The notes: generated by a model from the sequence alone, not told the origin. A DNA stretch of 64,000 bases from Prosthecobacter debontii (GCA_945869465.1 CAMBPB010000004.1:23473-87472), one strand, 5' to 3'. Counted from the stretch's first letter, positions 9,594 through 21,757 are shown. A program made the numbers and translations.

Positions 9594-10583
9594 TCAGCCG
9601 GGCAGGAGGTTTTTCACGGCATCGCGCTCTTCCTTGAGCTCGTTGATGGTGGTGTCGATCTTGGATTGGCTGAAGGCATCGATGGGCAGGCCTTGCACGA
9701 CCTCCCACTTGCCGCCTTCGAGGGAGCGGATCGGCATGGAGGCCATCAGGCCTTTTTCAATGCCGTAGGAACCATCGGAACACACTGCCACGGAAGTCCA
9801 ATCGCCGGCGGGAGTCGGGGTGATGAGGCTGCGCACGGTGTCCATGGCGGCATTGGCGGCGGAAGCGGCGGAGGAAAGGCCGCGGGCCTTGAGGATGGCT
9901 GCACCGCGTTGTTGCACGGTGGTGATGAACTCGCCCTTGAGCCATTCCACGTGGGAGATGACATCGGTGACCGGGCGGCCCTGGATTTTGGCATTGGTGA
10001 AATCCGGGTATTGAGTGGCGGAGTGGTTGCCCCAGATGCACATGTTGGTGACTTGGGAAACATGCACGCTGGCCTTTTTGGCGAGCTGGCTTTTCGCGCG
10101 GTTTTCATCGAGGCGGGTCATGGCGAAGAAGCGGTCCTTCGGCACGCCGTCGGCGTTGTTCATGGCGATGAGGGCGTTGGTGTTGCAGGGATTGCCGACG
10201 ACCAGCACGCGCACGTCCCTGGCGGCGTTGCGGGCGATGGCCTTGCCCTGGCCGGTGAAAATCTTGCCGTTGATGCCGAGCAGGTCGGCGCGTTCCATTC
10301 CGGCTTTGCGGGGCACGGAACCGACGAGCAGCGCCCAGTTGGTTCCTTTGAAGCCTTCGTTGAGATCGGCAGTGCCGACCACGTCGTTAAGGAGCGGGAA
10401 AGCGCAGTCATCAAGCTCCATCATCACCCCTTCGAGCGCGGCCATGCCGGGTTCGATTTCGATCAGGCGGAGGTTGACCGGTTGGTCGGGTCCGAAGACG
10501 AAGCCGGAAGCGATGCGGAAAAGGAGGGCATAGCCGATTTGGCCAGCCGCGCCGGTGACGGAGACGGTAATTGGTGCTTTCAT
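9594..10583 (-). CDS. mdh: Malate dehydrogenase
   Basis: [61 protein letters not shown]. Confidence 0.95.
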   Translation of the reverse strand: MKAPITVSVTGAAGQIGYALLFRIASGFVFGPDQPVNLRLIEIEPGMAALEGVMMELDDCAFPLLNDVVGTADLNEGFKGTNWALLVGSVPRKAGMERADLLGINGKIFTGQGKAIARNAARDVRVLVVGNPCNTNALIAMNNADGVPKDRFFAMTRLDENRAKSQLAKKASVHVSQVTNMCIWGNHSATQYPDFTNAKIQGRPVTDVISHVEWLKGEFITTVQQRGAAILKARGLSSAASAANAAMDTVRSLITPTPAGDWTSVAVCSDGSYGIEKGLMASMPIRSLEGGKWEVVQGLPIDAFSQSKIDTTINELKEERDAVKNLLPG

Positions 10584-10690
10584 AGGATTGGATGCGGGAG
10601 GCGGCGAGGCTAGGGGACTTGGCGCGGGTGGTCAACTGGCAAGCCACGGGATGAGCAATCCTGCGCGGGTTTTCTGAATCGGTGCGCGGG

Positions 10691-10860
10691 CACAAAGAGC
10701 AATTAACCGCAAAGACGCAAAGTGGCGCAAAGATTTGAAATGGATAATGGGCAGGCAAATCGCATCCATCGGAAACACTTTCGAAACAGGGATTCCTTTT
10801 TCCCTGCGTTCCTTTGCGTTCCTTCGCGACCTTTGCGGTAAACTCTTCTCGCTGTGCGGG
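10691..10860. repeat. Imperfect inverted repeat with accgcaaag..gcaaag / ctttgcg..ctttgcggt arms
   Basis: Left arm cacaaagagcaattaaccgcaaagacgcaaagtggcgcaaag; right arm cgttcctttgcgttccttcgcgacctttgcggtaaactcttctcgctgtgcg. Confidence 0.65.
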
Positions 10861-10906
10861 AAATCCAGACTTCCCGCCGCGCCCGGCTCGCGCTTGACTC
10901 GCCCCC

Positions 10907-11377
10907 ATGATCGACATGCTGGTGCGTCTCTATGCCTTGCCGGAATCGGCGGCCCTCTATGAACAGGTGGCGACCCGCGGCGTGACGCTGCGGCGGGCGC
11001 GGGCCTTTGAAAAACACACGGTGGCGGCATTCGTGCGGGCACATTTTTCCGAAAAGTGGGTGAGCGAAATCGAGGTGGCGGTGACCCGTGAGCCGGTGGC
11101 TTGTTTCATCGCCACGCGGGACAAGCAGATTCTCGGTTGCGCCTGTTATGACACGACTCTGCGCGGTTTTTTTGGTCCGACCGGGGTTGCGGAGGAAGCC
11201 CGCGGGCTGGGGTTGGGAAAAGCCCTGCTGCTGAAATCGCTCGAAGCCATGCGCGAACTCGGCCACGCCTATGCAATCATCGGCGGGGTGGGGCCGAAGG
11301 AGTTCTATGCAAACGCCTGTGGCGCGATTGAAATTCCCGACAGCGATCCGGGAACTTACACGGATCTGTTGCCGTAG
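10907..11377 (+). CDS. GNAT-family N-acetyltransferase
   Basis: GFFGPTGVAEEARGLGLGKALLLKSLEAMRELGHAYAIIGG. Confidence 0.82.
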   Translation: MIDMLVRLYALPESAALYEQVATRGVTLRRARAFEKHTVAAFVRAHFSEKWVSEIEVAVTREPVACFIATRDKQILGCACYDTTLRGFFGPTGVAEEARGLGLGKALLLKSLEAMRELGHAYAIIGGVGPKEFYANACGAIEIPDSDPGTYTDLLP

Positions 11378-11412
11378 CCGCACAGTGGTGGCGGCTGGAA
11401 ACCGCCGCCACG

Positions 11413-13533
11413 TTATTTGCGCAGCGCTTCCTCGCGCTCCTTGGCCTTGGCGATGACGTCTTCCGCCACGTTTTTCGGACAAGGCGCGTAGTGGCTGAAC
11501 TCCATGGAGAACTGGCCGCGGCCGGAGGTCATGGTGCGCAGGTCGCCGATGTAGCCGAACATGGCGCTCAGCGGCGCATCGGCCTTGACGCGCACGCCAC
11601 CGTGGGTGGTCATCTGCTCCTTGATCATGCCACGGCGGCGGTTGAGGTCGCCGATGACGTCACCGACTTGCGCGTCGGGAGTGAAGACGTCGATCTTCAT
11701 GATGGGCTCGAGGATTTGCGGACCGCATTTCTGCATGGTTTGGCGATAGGCGGCCTTGGCGGCGATTTCGAAGGCGATGGACGACGAGTCCACGGCGTGG
11801 AAACCACCGTCCTTGAGCGTGACCTTGAAGTCCAGACAGGGATAACCGGCGAGCGGTCCCTTATGGATTGAGGTTTTGAAGCCTTTTTCGACGGCCGGGA
11901 TGAATTCCTTCGGCACGTTGCCACCGACGACGCCGGATTCGAAGATGAAACCGGAACCCGCTTCCAAGGGCTCGATGACGTAGTCGATCTTCGCGTATTG
12001 GCCGGAACCACCGGACTGTTTCTTGTGGGTATAGCTGTCGGTGACGGCCTTGGTGATGGTTTCGCGATAGGCCACTTGGGGGGCACCGACGGTGACCTCG
12101 ACCTTGTGGGTGCGCTTGAGGATATCGATCTTGATGTCGAGGTGAAGCTCGCCCATGCCCTTGAGGATCAGCTCGTTGGTTTCCTCGTCGGTTTCGACGC
12201 GGAAGGATGGGTCTTCCTGCACCATCTTGCCGATGGCGACACCGAGTTTCTCGGCGTTGACCTTGTCCTTCGGCGCGACGGCGATGGAAATGACAGGCTC
12301 CGGGAACACCATCGGTTCGAGGGTGGCCGGATGGTTTTCATCACAGAGAGTGTGGCCGGTCTGCACGTTCTTCAGGCCGATGATGGCGACGATGTCGCCA
12401 GCTTGGGCGGTATCGATTTCCGCGCGGTCATCGGCGTGCATTTCCACCATGCGGCTGACCCGCTCGGTCTTGCCGGTAAAGGTGTTCAGCACGGTCGTGC
12501 CCTTCTTGATGGTCCCCGAGTAGATGCGGGTGAAAGTGAGCGCACCATACTTGTCGTCCATGATTTTGAACGCCAGCGCGCGGAACGGCTTGGAGGCATC
12601 CACCACCGCAAATTCGCCGGTCGGATTGCCTTCGAGGTCCACTTCCGGCTGGGGTTTCACTTCGGTCGGGTTGGGCAGGTAATCGATGACGGCATCGAGC
12701 ACGTTTTGCACGCCCTTGTTTTTGAAAGCGGAACCGCAATAGGTCGGGAAAAACTTGAGGTCGATCGTGCCCTTGCGGATGCAGCGCTTGATCGTGGCCA
12801 GGTCGGGCTCGGTGCCGTCGAGGTAGAGTTCCATCGCAGCGTCGTCCATTTCGACCGCGGTTTCGAGCAATTCGGCGCGGAATTGCTCGACCTTGTCCTC
12901 CATGCCGGCGGGAATCTCGCCGATGGTGAAGTTTTCCGGTTTGCCGGAATCGTCCCAGATGTAGGACTTGCGGGTGAGCAGATCGACCACGCCGACGAAG
13001 CCGATTTCCTCGCCGATGGGCAGCACCATGACCAGCGGTTTGGCACCGAGGATGGTTTTGACCTGTTCGACAACCTTGTAAAAGTTCGCGCCGATACGGT
13101 CCATTTTATTGACGTAAATAACCCGCGAGACACCCGAATCATCCGCATAACGCCAGTTGGTTTCGGACTGGGGTTCGACGCCGCCGGAAGCGCAAAACAC
13201 GCCGACGCCGCCATCGAGCACCTTGAGCGAGCGATACACCTCGATGGTGAAGTCCACGTGGCCCGGGGTGTCGATGATGTTGAATTGATGGTCGCGCCAG
13301 AAGCAGGTGGTGGCGGCGGATTGGATAGTGATGCCGCGTTCCGCTTCCTGTTCCATGAAGTCCATGGTGGAGGCACCGTCGTGAACTTCACCGATCTTGT
13401 GGATCTTGCCGGTGAGTTTGAGAATGCGCTCCGTGGTGGTGGTCTTGCCCGCATCGACGTGGGCGAAAATGCCGATGTTGCGGTATTTGGTGAGGTCCTT
13501 CATGCCTGAGGTTTGCTGCTGAGTTGCCGACAA
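11413..13533 (-). CDS. fusA: Elongation factor G (start at 13533 or 13503)
   Basis: [57 protein letters not shown]. Confidence 0.96.
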   Translation of the reverse strand: MSATQQQTSGMKDLTKYRNIGIFAHVDAGKTTTTERILKLTGKIHKIGEVHDGASTMDFMEQEAERGITIQSAATTCFWRDHQFNIIDTPGHVDFTIEVYRSLKVLDGGVGVFCASGGVEPQSETNWRYADDSGVSRVIYVNKMDRIGANFYKVVEQVKTILGAKPLVMVLPIGEEIGFVGVVDLLTRKSYIWDDSGKPENFTIGEIPAGMEDKVEQFRAELLETAVEMDDAAMELYLDGTEPDLATIKRCIRKGTIDLKFFPTYCGSAFKNKGVQNVLDAVIDYLPNPTEVKPQPEVDLEGNPTGEFAVVDASKPFRALAFKIMDDKYGALTFTRIYSGTIKKGTTVLNTFTGKTERVSRMVEMHADDRAEIDTAQAGDIVAIIGLKNVQTGHTLCDENHPATLEPMVFPEPVISIAVAPKDKVNAEKLGVAIGKMVQEDPSFRVETDEETNELILKGMGELHLDIKIDILKRTHKVEVTVGAPQVAYRETITKAVTDSYTHKKQSGGSGQYAKIDYVIEPLEAGSGFIFESGVVGGNVPKEFIPAVEKGFKTSIHKGPLAGYPCLDFKVTLKDGGFHAVDSSSIAFEIAAKAAYRQTMQKCGPQILEPIMKIDVFTPDAQVGDVIGDLNRRRGMIKEQMTTHGGVRVKADAPLSAMFGYIGDLRTMTSGRGQFSMEFSHYAPCPKNVAEDVIAKAKEREEALRK

Positions 13534-13714
13534 CGAATTCGCGCCGGGGGCGCATATCTAGTCGGAGAAACCGGTTTGGCAATCCTAGAGTCGCAGATTT
13601 TCCCACGAACTTGCGGATTCCGGGGGAATTTCGCCGGATTTCGGCTTGCTTCGGGCAGCCAGCACGCTGCGCAGCCCGGAACCGCCCGGCGGTTGGGCAT
13701 GAGAATGGCACTGC

Positions 13715-14320
13715 CTACAAGGCGGCGATGGCGGTCATGATCCGTTTGGCGATGCGCTCATAGTCCTGCTTGCCGTTGGCGGCCGCGAGTTCCTCGGGTG
13801 TGAGGCGGATCGGCGGGCCGACGCTAACAATGATACGGGCGAAGCGGATGCGGCTGGATCCGCGGGGCAGCGCCTCGCGGGCGCCGGAGATGCGGACTGG
13901 CTGGATCGTGGCTCCGGACTTGACGGCGATCAGGCCGATGCCGGGCGCGGCCGCACCGAGTTGTCCATCGCTGGTGCGTTCGCCTTCGGGGAAAACGAGC
14001 ACCCGGTGGCCTTCCTTGAGTTTGCGGATGATGGTTTTCAGGCTGGCCATGTCCGGCCGGTCCTGATCCACCGGGATCGCATTCCATTGGGTGTAAAGCC
14101 ACCGGGAGAAGCCCGTAAACAGCGTCTTGCGGGCGAGATAAACCATCTCGTCCTTGTAGAGGTTGCCGATGAGCGGGGGATCGAGAAAACTCTGGTGATT
14201 GGATGCCACCAAAACCGGCCCTTCCGTGATCAGGTTTTCCCCGCCAATGATTCGCAGGCCGAACAGCGTCCGGAACGCGGCTCCGAACGACATCCAGCCC
14301 AGCCAGTAGATCCATTTCAT
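13715..14320 (-). CDS. Lysophospholipid (1-acyl-sn-glycerol-3-phosphate) acyltransferase, PlsC family
   Basis: SNHQSFLDPPLIG (NHxxxxD) and VFPEGERTSDG. Confidence 0.85.
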   Translation of the reverse strand: MKWIYWLGWMSFGAAFRTLFGLRIIGGENLITEGPVLVASNHQSFLDPPLIGNLYKDEMVYLARKTLFTGFSRWLYTQWNAIPVDQDRPDMASLKTIIRKLKEGHRVLVFPEGERTSDGQLGAAAPGIGLIAVKSGATIQPVRISGAREALPRGSSRIRFARIIVSVGPPIRLTPEELAAANGKQDYERIAKRIMTAIAAL

Positions 14321-14534
14321 GGGAGTTGCGCCACCCGCGCGCGCCGCTATCGGACCATCAGGTGACAGGCGCGACTTTCCGCTCCCGCCCCAACTCAGCG
14401 CAACCGCAATTTTCCGGAACTTTGTCACGCCGCTCAGGCCGGTCTCTCGCCGGATGGTCATGCCGCCGGAATCCGGCTGTGGCTTGGGAATTTTTTTTCC
14501 TAGAGGTGGCAGCAAGATGCGCTACACCCTAGCC

Positions 14535-14855
14535 ATGCACGACGCCACCCGCGATCACGGAGCCCAGCCACTCGATGAATTGATGAACCGGTGGGAATTG
14601 GCGAATCATCAATTGGTCGAGGCATCCGCCGAACAATTGAATCACAAACAGATCCAACGGGCTCGCAAAGGACGGCAACTGACCTTGCATCTGATGCAAA
14701 AACTGACGGGGACCTTGAACGACGCCCTCGCTGCCAGACTCCCCAAGGAAGAGCGGGCGAATTTCCTGCCCTATTCCCACAAGCACCTGTTCAATTATGC
14801 CAAGGGTCACGATGGGACGCGGAGCGATCCGAATGAAGCCCTGATGCCGAAGTGA
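14535..14855 (+). CDS. Conserved hypothetical protein
   Basis: Compact ORF MHDATRDHGAQPLDELMNRWELANHQLVEAS...; stop overlaps next start (GTGA). Confidence 0.6.
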   Translation: MHDATRDHGAQPLDELMNRWELANHQLVEASAEQLNHKQIQRARKGRQLTLHLMQKLTGTLNDALAARLPKEERANFLPYSHKHLFNYAKGHDGTRSDPNEALMPK

Positions 14856-15856
14856 ACGCGGGACAAACACGCTGGACTCTCGTGGGGCAAGGGCTGGCGG
14901 GAACCTGCCTCGCCTGGGAGCTATGGAACCGTGGCACGGCCTTTTCCCTGGTGGACAGCGAACGAGGCGGCAGCTCGCGGGTGGCCGCGGGACTGGTCAA
15001 TCCGGTCACCGGCAAAAACTTCGAACCAAGCTCGCGCATCGGCGAATTTCTGCCAGATGCGCTTGGCTTCTATCATCAGGTGGAACAACAGCTCGGCAAA
15101 ACTCTCTGGCACCCGTTGCCCATGCTCCGTCTGGCGGACACGGACAAGGAATGGCACAAGATGGTTGCCAAATCCACCCGGCCGGAAGTGGCACGGTGGC
15201 TGGCCAATGCCGGTGCTCCGGTGACGGTGGCGGGCTGGGCCGGCGCGTTGGAAGTCACGGGCGGCGGTCGTCTGGACACCCGCACCTTTCTCGATGAATC
15301 CCGAGAGTTCTTCCGGCAGCTCGGTTGCTATCAAAAGGCGGAGATCCCGGCGGATCACCCGGCGGGAAACCGAATCTGGTGTGAGGGAGCCGTCGGTTTG
15401 ATCCGCGGGCGTTTCGGGCCGCACCGCTGCGCCAAGGGTGAGATTCTAACAATCAGCGCCGACGGCTGGGACGAGTCACGGATCCGGGTTGGCGCGGGCG
15501 GCTGGCTTGTTCCGTTAGGAAACGGGAGATTCAAGGCGGGCTCGACCTATGAATGGAACGATCTGAACAACACCCCGAGTACGGTGGGCGGGGCACGGGT
15601 CGGAGCGATCATCCGGCGGCTTGGCGGAGCTGACTTCGAAGTCATCGCCCACGAAGCGGGAGTGCGGCCGATCCTGCGCCGGAGCGAACCGTTGATCGGT
15701 CCCATCGGCGATGCGGATTGGATGTTCAACGCGCTCGGCTCGAAGGGAAGCCTCTATGCACCGGGAATGGCCCGCCGGCTCGCCCGCTGGCTAACCGAGG
15801 GAATCGAACCCGAACCCGAGGTGGACTTCCGGCATTTCTCCGAAAACCAAAGTTGA
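14852..15856 (+). CDS. FAD-dependent oxidoreductase (DAO family), GTG start
   Basis: WTLVGQGLAGTCLAWELWNRG Rossmann GxGxxG; VAAGLVNPVTG; GVRPILRRSEPLIGP. Confidence 0.82.
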   Translation: MNAGQTRWTLVGQGLAGTCLAWELWNRGTAFSLVDSERGGSSRVAAGLVNPVTGKNFEPSSRIGEFLPDALGFYHQVEQQLGKTLWHPLPMLRLADTDKEWHKMVAKSTRPEVARWLANAGAPVTVAGWAGALEVTGGGRLDTRTFLDESREFFRQLGCYQKAEIPADHPAGNRIWCEGAVGLIRGRFGPHRCAKGEILTISADGWDESRIRVGAGGWLVPLGNGRFKAGSTYEWNDLNNTPSTVGGARVGAIIRRLGGADFEVIAHEAGVRPILRRSEPLIGPIGDADWMFNALGSKGSLYAPGMARRLARWLTEGIEPEPEVDFRHFSENQS

Positions 15857-15890
15857 GAGGCGCGTTGCTCGGGGAAAACCCGGCGAGTGG

Positions 15891-17498
15891 TTAGTCCGGG
15901 CGTGATTGCGAACGATCCGCGGCTGGAATGCTCTGCGACGCGCGCTTTTCGCTTTCGGCAAGCTGGCGGATCCACTTGCCATAGGTCCAAATCAAGGCGG
16001 CGGAGATCATGCCGACGATGGCAAAGAAGTACCAGGTGGCTCCGACATTGTGAGTCTGATAGAGCAGCCGGGTCAGCGCCTCCGGAGTCTCGCCGGTGAA
16101 ATCGACGAGCTTGCGGAATGCCTCGCCGACCGGCAGCGCGGCTTCGGTGACCTGGGACGCGTCCAGGCCTCGGGATACGAGCAGTTCCCGCGCGAAAACG
16201 TCCTTGGATGAGAATGTATGATAGATCTGCGGGCCGATTTTTCCTTCGAGCGTCCAGCCGATGAGGATCGGAGCCTGCGAGAAGCCGATCCACATCGCCT
16301 TCTTGTCAGGTGGGGCGATGTTGCCGAGAAATTCGCTGAATTTCGGACTGGCAAGCATCTCACCCACACTGAAGACCGCCATCGCGGCGACACAGAGCCA
16401 CGCCAGATTGAACAGGCCGAACAAGGTGAGCGCCGTCACCACTAGGATCGTGCCGACGAGCAGGCTGGTGGTGGCGCGCATCCTCGCGCTCAGGCCGGCC
16501 AACGCGAAGCAGGTGAGCATGATCAGGCCGGAGTTGATGTTCACGATGCCCTCGGGTTCGATGGTCATGCCATCCTCCTTCATCCCTAGCAGGAAATGGG
16601 CGATGGGGTTACGGGTGCCATCCGCACCGAACAGAGTTTGCACAATGGCCCCGGTGTCCACCCAATCCTCGATGTATTTTGGAAGCACGTCCCAGAGCAT
16701 TGGAAACATGAACCACCAAACCGAAAAGATGAGGAGATAGAGATAGAGGTGGGGCTTCCTGAGCTCCTTTAGCGATTCCTTGAACAGGCTCGACTCCGCG
16801 ACCCTTCCGGACCTGACCAAGGCGCGGTGTTTCAGGCGTTCGTCTTTGCCGGGCTCCTTGTAGAGCAGGAGCAGGATGAAGTTCAGACAGATGAAGGCGG
16901 CATTGGTGTAGAACACCCATGTCCATGACATGTGGCGCATCTGCAGGGCGATTAACGGGCCGATCCAGCCGCCGATGTTGACTGTTTGATAGAACACCCC
17001 CCAGGCCACCGAGCTGTTGCGGCGGTTGCTGACCTTGATCAGAGTGCCCTGAATGCCCGGCTTGAAGATGGCGGTGCCGAGGGCGAGAAACATCGCCCCG
17101 GCGAAGAACCCCCAGTAGCTGTGAAACCATGCCATGAGAAGATAGCCAAAACACTTGATCACCGTCGCGGCAAAGATGGTTTCCTTGTAGCCATGGCGGT
17201 CCGCGAGTCCGCCGATAAAGATCGGGACCAACGACTGCACAAGGTTCCAACTGAGAAGCAGCCAGCCAAAGGTGGCCATCGTCACTCCAAGTCCGCCCTC
17301 CGATTCGGCTCGGGTCGCATAGAGTGTGGAGACCGCCCGCACGCCGTAAAACGCCAGCCGCTCGATCATCTCCATGCCGCCGACCACCCAGAACACATAA
17401 CCCAGACTTCCCAGCGCGGCCCACAACCCGAGTTGTTTGACGTCATCAAGGGTCGATTCGTCATGTTTTTGCCCGGGATCATCTGGTTCTTGGTTCAT
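15891..17498 (-). CDS. POT/MFS-type transporter
   Basis: Multiple hydrophobic spans; ERLAFYGVRAVSTLY, GLADRHGYK, GTAIFKPGIQGTLIKVS. Confidence 0.78.
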   Translation of the reverse strand: MNQEPDDPGQKHDESTLDDVKQLGLWAALGSLGYVFWVVGGMEMIERLAFYGVRAVSTLYATRAESEGGLGVTMATFGWLLLSWNLVQSLVPIFIGGLADRHGYKETIFAATVIKCFGYLLMAWFHSYWGFFAGAMFLALGTAIFKPGIQGTLIKVSNRRNSSVAWGVFYQTVNIGGWIGPLIALQMRHMSWTWVFYTNAAFICLNFILLLLYKEPGKDERLKHRALVRSGRVAESSLFKESLKELRKPHLYLYLLIFSVWWFMFPMLWDVLPKYIEDWVDTGAIVQTLFGADGTRNPIAHFLLGMKEDGMTIEPEGIVNINSGLIMLTCFALAGLSARMRATTSLLVGTILVVTALTLFGLFNLAWLCVAAMAVFSVGEMLASPKFSEFLGNIAPPDKKAMWIGFSQAPILIGWTLEGKIGPQIYHTFSSKDVFARELLVSRGLDASQVTEAALPVGEAFRKLVDFTGETPEALTRLLYQTHNVGATWYFFAIVGMISAALIWTYGKWIRQLAESEKRASQSIPAADRSQSRPD

Positions 17499-17544
17499 GG
17501 GTGGTGATTGGCTGAAAACAAGGTTGGGAATATCGATCGGATAT

Positions 17545-19407
17545 CTATTTCGGCAGCGGATCGCGCTGGATTTCCAACAGCCCGGCGGGTGGCACCTCCC
17601 AGGCATGCGGTCCGGCCCCTAGGTCCTGCTTCTGCTCGCTGACCTGGGTGCCGCGGCAGTCCCGGATCCGGACAGTGGCGGGACCGAACGCCTGGTCGAG
17701 GCGCAGCACCACGGATTGCCCGGGCTTGGCATTGACCACATCGATGCGCGGCGGAGCCTGCGGACCCGGTGCGACGACGATGTCCTGATAGATCGCGGCC
17801 ACCAGCTTGTCGGGCGTGCGCGCGAGCACCATCGGATAGTTCTGGGCGGGAGAGAGGGGCCGGAACTCGCCGTCCAACAGAACGCCGCGGTTGTCCTTCC
17901 AGTAGCGCATCCAGAAACCAATCATCCGGCGGTGTTCCGGCGAGACCTCCGCCAGCTTGACCGACAATTGCGGAACGCTGAACAGCACGTTGAGGATTTG
18001 CAGCGCGGCGCATTCCACCGGTTCGGTGGAATGCCACACAATCATGTCGCTGTGCACGGCGGTGTGGTCGGCCAACAGGCGCAGATCGACGATTTCCTTG
18101 CGGTTGACCGGGCCGGCGTTGGGGCAATCCACTCCGCGCAGCATGTTGCCGTATTTGCGCATCAGCGGGCCGTTGTAGGGCTGGCGGAATTCGATGGCAA
18201 TGTCCGGCTTGATCGCCCGCAGGCGCTTCATGATGTCGGTGAAGAAACGATCCACGGCCTCGTCAACCGAGGCGTAATCGCGGCCGTCCTCTGCGGTGAG
18301 AACGGTGTTGCCCTGCGGCGCGAACAGTTCGATGAAATCCAGCTTGAGACCGTCCACGCCCCATTCGCGCACGGCGGCTTCATAGAGCCCGATGAGATAC
18401 TCGCGAACTTCCGGATAGCGGGGATCGAGGATATGTGCGCGGAGGCCGGCGCTGAAGCCCAGCGTTTTTCCCTTGAAGCGTTTCGCGGCCTCGGAGTGCT
18501 CGCCGGCCAGCGGCACCGAATACCATAGGATGAACTTCTGATTGAGCGCGTGAACCCGATCGACAAAGCCCTTGAAATCCGCAATGCGCTCCGGTTTCCA
18601 GTCGCCCGTATAGGCATAACCGCGGCTGCTATCAAGGGTCTGCCAGCCGTCATCGACGATCACGCCTTCGAGGCCGATCTCGCGGCCGAGGCGGCATTCT
18701 TCGACGATCGCATCGGCGGTGATGCCCTGATGATAGCCATACCACGTGGAGTAAAGCGGAACACGCGCCGCCTCCGGCACCGGTGCCGGGGTGTAGCCGT
18801 CCTGCGCCGCCCACCAGCGCGCCGTTTCGCGCAGAATCTGATAGAACGGCTGCGGCCGGGAGTCGATGCGTAAGGTGATGCTGTATTCCTTCATCGGCGG
18901 TTGTTTGCCGGCGAACAATTTCACCGCAACGTGCATATTGACATCCTCCTCCTTGACTCCGCCGCTGATTTTGAGCGGACGCAAGGTGTCGGAGCAGGCG
19001 ATGGTGAGACGGTTGCCGTCGTCCGGGCCGAGAAACGTCGCCAGCGGCGCGCGCAACACGGCCCGCGATTCGACGCCGAATCCCTGGTGGTCGAAGTTCT
19101 GCTTGCCGATATCCGAAGTCCAAACCCCGGCAAGATCAACGGATGGAAATTTCCACTTCACCTCGATGGCAGGCGGGACGGCTGGTTCCGGTGCCGCGAG
19201 TGTCAGGGTTGCCAACATCAGGTGCGCCTCGGGCCGCTGGATTTTCCATGAGGCGCGGAAAGAGCCGAGTTCGCCCTCAATGGCAAGGTCGTTGTCCCCG
19301 ATAACGATGGGAGGCGCGGCGGCCCGGGCGAGGTTGAATGATGCGGCAAGAGCCAGCCCTGCGACGATGGCGATGCGGGGAAATGGGGAGCTTCGACGGT
19401 GGCTCAT
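17545..19407 (-). CDS. GH-D clan (GH36/GH27-like) alpha-galactosidase-family glycoside hydrolase, exported
   Basis: EGVIVDDGWQTLDSSRG, GVDGLKLDFIELF, signal peptide. Confidence 0.78.
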   Translation of the reverse strand: MSHRRSSPFPRIAIVAGLALAASFNLARAAAPPIVIGDNDLAIEGELGSFRASWKIQRPEAHLMLATLTLAAPEPAVPPAIEVKWKFPSVDLAGVWTSDIGKQNFDHQGFGVESRAVLRAPLATFLGPDDGNRLTIACSDTLRPLKISGGVKEEDVNMHVAVKLFAGKQPPMKEYSITLRIDSRPQPFYQILRETARWWAAQDGYTPAPVPEAARVPLYSTWYGYHQGITADAIVEECRLGREIGLEGVIVDDGWQTLDSSRGYAYTGDWKPERIADFKGFVDRVHALNQKFILWYSVPLAGEHSEAAKRFKGKTLGFSAGLRAHILDPRYPEVREYLIGLYEAAVREWGVDGLKLDFIELFAPQGNTVLTAEDGRDYASVDEAVDRFFTDIMKRLRAIKPDIAIEFRQPYNGPLMRKYGNMLRGVDCPNAGPVNRKEIVDLRLLADHTAVHSDMIVWHSTEPVECAALQILNVLFSVPQLSVKLAEVSPEHRRMIGFWMRYWKDNRGVLLDGEFRPLSPAQNYPMVLARTPDKLVAAIYQDIVVAPGPQAPPRIDVVNAKPGQSVVLRLDQAFGPATVRIRDCRGTQVSEQKQDLGAGPHAWEVPPAGLLEIQRDPLPK

Positions 19408-19522
19408 CGGTGGATGGAATGGTGAAATCCGCCGGAAATCCCGCCCGGCATTCGGACGAAGGGAGGATCTGCGGGCTGCGACATTCGAACCGTTGCGGCC
19501 CCCAAGCGCAAGACCGATTCTC

Positions 19523-20404
19523 TCAGCCCGCTCCCTGCCGCATCCGGTAGTCCCGCGGCGAGAATCCGGTCACCTTGCGGAATTGGCGGGTGAAATAGTT
19601 GCTGTCGTTGAAGCCCATTTCGAAGGCGATTTCGGTGACTCGCTTGTCGGTGTGGCGCAGCAGGGCGCAGGCGCGGCTGATGCGCTGGTCGATTTGCCAG
19701 GCGAGCGGCGAGGTGCCGGTGGCGGATTGGAAAACCCGCAGGAAACTCCGGCGGGACATCTGGGCGATGCTGGCCAGTTCCTCCAGATTCACCGCGCAAT
19801 GAATGTTGCGTTCCAGATGGGAAAGCGCCTCCCCGATCCGCAGCAGGGCGCGGCCATCGGAGGAGGGGCTGCGGCCGTAATAGCGGGATAACAGGCCGAT
19901 GATCTGCATGAAGGCTGCCGTCGCCATGAAGCCGAAGCCGGGTTCACGGGCTTTCAACTCGCCTTCCAGCCGGTCCACGAGTCCGGTGATCTGGGCCATT
20001 TCCTTGCCGTTGAGTCGCAGTCGTCCCCCGGCGGGTTGGCGCTGACGGCGCTTGGGTTCCAGCGTGAAGAGCGCGTGGTAGCCGGCCACCGACGGCAGGT
20101 CTAGCAGGCGCATTTGCAACTGGCTCGGCTGATAGAGGATGTTCACCAGCCGCAGGTCCCGCAACTCCCGGTATTCATGCTCGCGCGGCCCGGCCATCAC
20201 AAAAACGTCGCCCGCGGCAAGTTCCCACGAATCCTGGACCGTCACATGCAGACCCTTGCCGCCGGTGACGATCACCAACTCCGCGAACTCATGGGCGTGG
20301 GGTTCGAAATCCTCTTGCGGCTCCCGCCGCTCGATGCTGATCGGGAAGCCGTCCGGGTGGAACCAGTCGTCGATTTTTAAAACGCGTTTCACTGGCGTGA
20401 TCAT
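19523..20404 (-). CDS. AraC-family transcriptional regulator
   Basis: Cupin-like N-terminus [15 protein letters not shown]-terminal [32 protein letters not shown]. Confidence 0.9.
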   Translation of the reverse strand: MITPVKRVLKIDDWFHPDGFPISIERREPQEDFEPHAHEFAELVIVTGGKGLHVTVQDSWELAAGDVFVMAGPREHEYRELRDLRLVNILYQPSQLQMRLLDLPSVAGYHALFTLEPKRRQRQPAGGRLRLNGKEMAQITGLVDRLEGELKAREPGFGFMATAAFMQIIGLLSRYYGRSPSSDGRALLRIGEALSHLERNIHCAVNLEELASIAQMSRRSFLRVFQSATGTSPLAWQIDQRISRACALLRHTDKRVTEIAFEMGFNDSNYFTRQFRKVTGFSPRDYRMRQGAG

Positions 20405-20488
20405 GCTGGTTTTTGGCAATACTGTGGAGGTTTTTTTCCGGAATCGGTGGTCACACTCCACCCCCCTGAAGCTCAACATTCCCCAGTC

Positions 20489-21757
20489 ATGGCCAAGTCA
20501 TCGAAATTGATCGCGCAATCGTATTCATCCGCCAAAGCCCGCTACGCCGAAACGCGTGTCGATACCGAGGCCGCGATGGCCGCGCTCGCCCGCATTCCGA
20601 TCTCCCTGCACTGCTGGCAGGGCGATGACGTGGGCGGATTCGAAAATTCCGGCGCAGGTCTCAGCGGCGGCATCGCCGTGACCGGCAACTACCCCGGCAA
20701 GGCGCGCACGCCGGACGAACTCCGCGCCGATCTCGACCAGGCGCTCTCGCTCATCCCCGGCAAACACCGGCTGAACCTCCACGCGTTCTACGGCGAGTTC
20801 GGCGGCAACAAGGTCGACCGCAACGAGATCCGCCCGGAGCATTTCAGCGGCTGGATCGATTGGGCGAAGGTAAACGGCATCGGCATGGATTTCAACCCGA
20901 CCTGCTTTTCCCACCCGCAAGCGGCGGAGGGTTTCACGCTCTCTCATCCGAAAAAGGCGATCCGCGATTTCTGGATCGAACACTGCATTGCCTGCCGCGA
21001 AATCGGCGCGGTGATGGGCAAGGCGCTCGGATCTCCCACCGTCACCAATATTTGGATTCCGGACGGCTTCAAGGACACTCCGGTGGACCGGCTCTCGCCG
21101 CGGCAGCGTCTATCCGATTCGCTGGACAGGGTGTTCGCGAAAAAGCTCAACCCGAAACACCATCTCGATGCCATCGAGAGCAAGCTGTTCGGAATCGGCA
21201 GCGAGAGTTATGTGGTTGGCTCGCATGAGTTTTACCTGGGATATGCGATCAAAAACCAGAAGGTGCTCTGTCTCGATGCCGGCCATTTCCATCCCACCGA
21301 GGGCATCGCCGACAAACTCAGCTCGGCGTTGATGTTCGTGCCGGAAATCCTCCTGCACGTCAGCCGCGGCGTGCGCTGGGACAGCGACCACGTGGTCATC
21401 CTCGACGACGCGCTCCAGGCGATCGCCAACGAACTGGTGCGCAACAAGCTGTTGTCCCGGACTCACATCGGCCTTGATTTCTTCGATGCCAGCATCAACC
21501 GGATCGCCGCATGGACAATCGGCACGCGCAACACGCTCAAGTCGCTGCTCATCGCGCTGTTGGAACCGCCGGCGCTGCGGGAGGCGGAAAAATCCGGCGA
21601 TTACACCTCGCGACTCGCGCTGATGGAGGAGGCGAAGGGCCTGCCATGGGGCGCCGTTTGGGACGCCTACTGCGAGTCCCAACATGTTCCCGCGGGCTCG
21701 GCCTGGCTCGATCAGGTGAAGAGCTATGAAAATTCAGTCTTGAGCAAGCGCGCCTAA
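20489..21757 (+). CDS. rhaA: L-rhamnose isomerase
   Basis: [68 protein letters not shown]. Confidence 0.93.
   Translation: MAKSSKLIAQSYSSAKARYAETRVDTEAAMAALARIPISLHCWQGDDVGGFENSGAGLSGGIAVTGNYPGKARTPDELRADLDQALSLIPGKHRLNLHAFYGEFGGNKVDRNEIRPEHFSGWIDWAKVNGIGMDFNPTCFSHPQAAEGFTLSHPKKAIRDFWIEHCIACREIGAVMGKALGSPTVTNIWIPDGFKDTPVDRLSPRQRLSDSLDRVFAKKLNPKHHLDAIESKLFGIGSESYVVGSHEFYLGYAIKNQKVLCLDAGHFHPTEGIADKLSSALMFVPEILLHVSRGVRWDSDHVVILDDALQAIANELVRNKLLSRTHIGLDFFDASINRIAAWTIGTRNTLKSLLIALLEPPALREAEKSGDYTSRLALMEEAKGLPWGAVWDAYCESQHVPAGSAWLDQVKSYENSVLSKRA

Noticed and set aside
11998-13509. 503-aa + strand ORF opposite fusA
   Set aside because: Shadow ORF; EF-G motifs on the minus strand are unambiguous.
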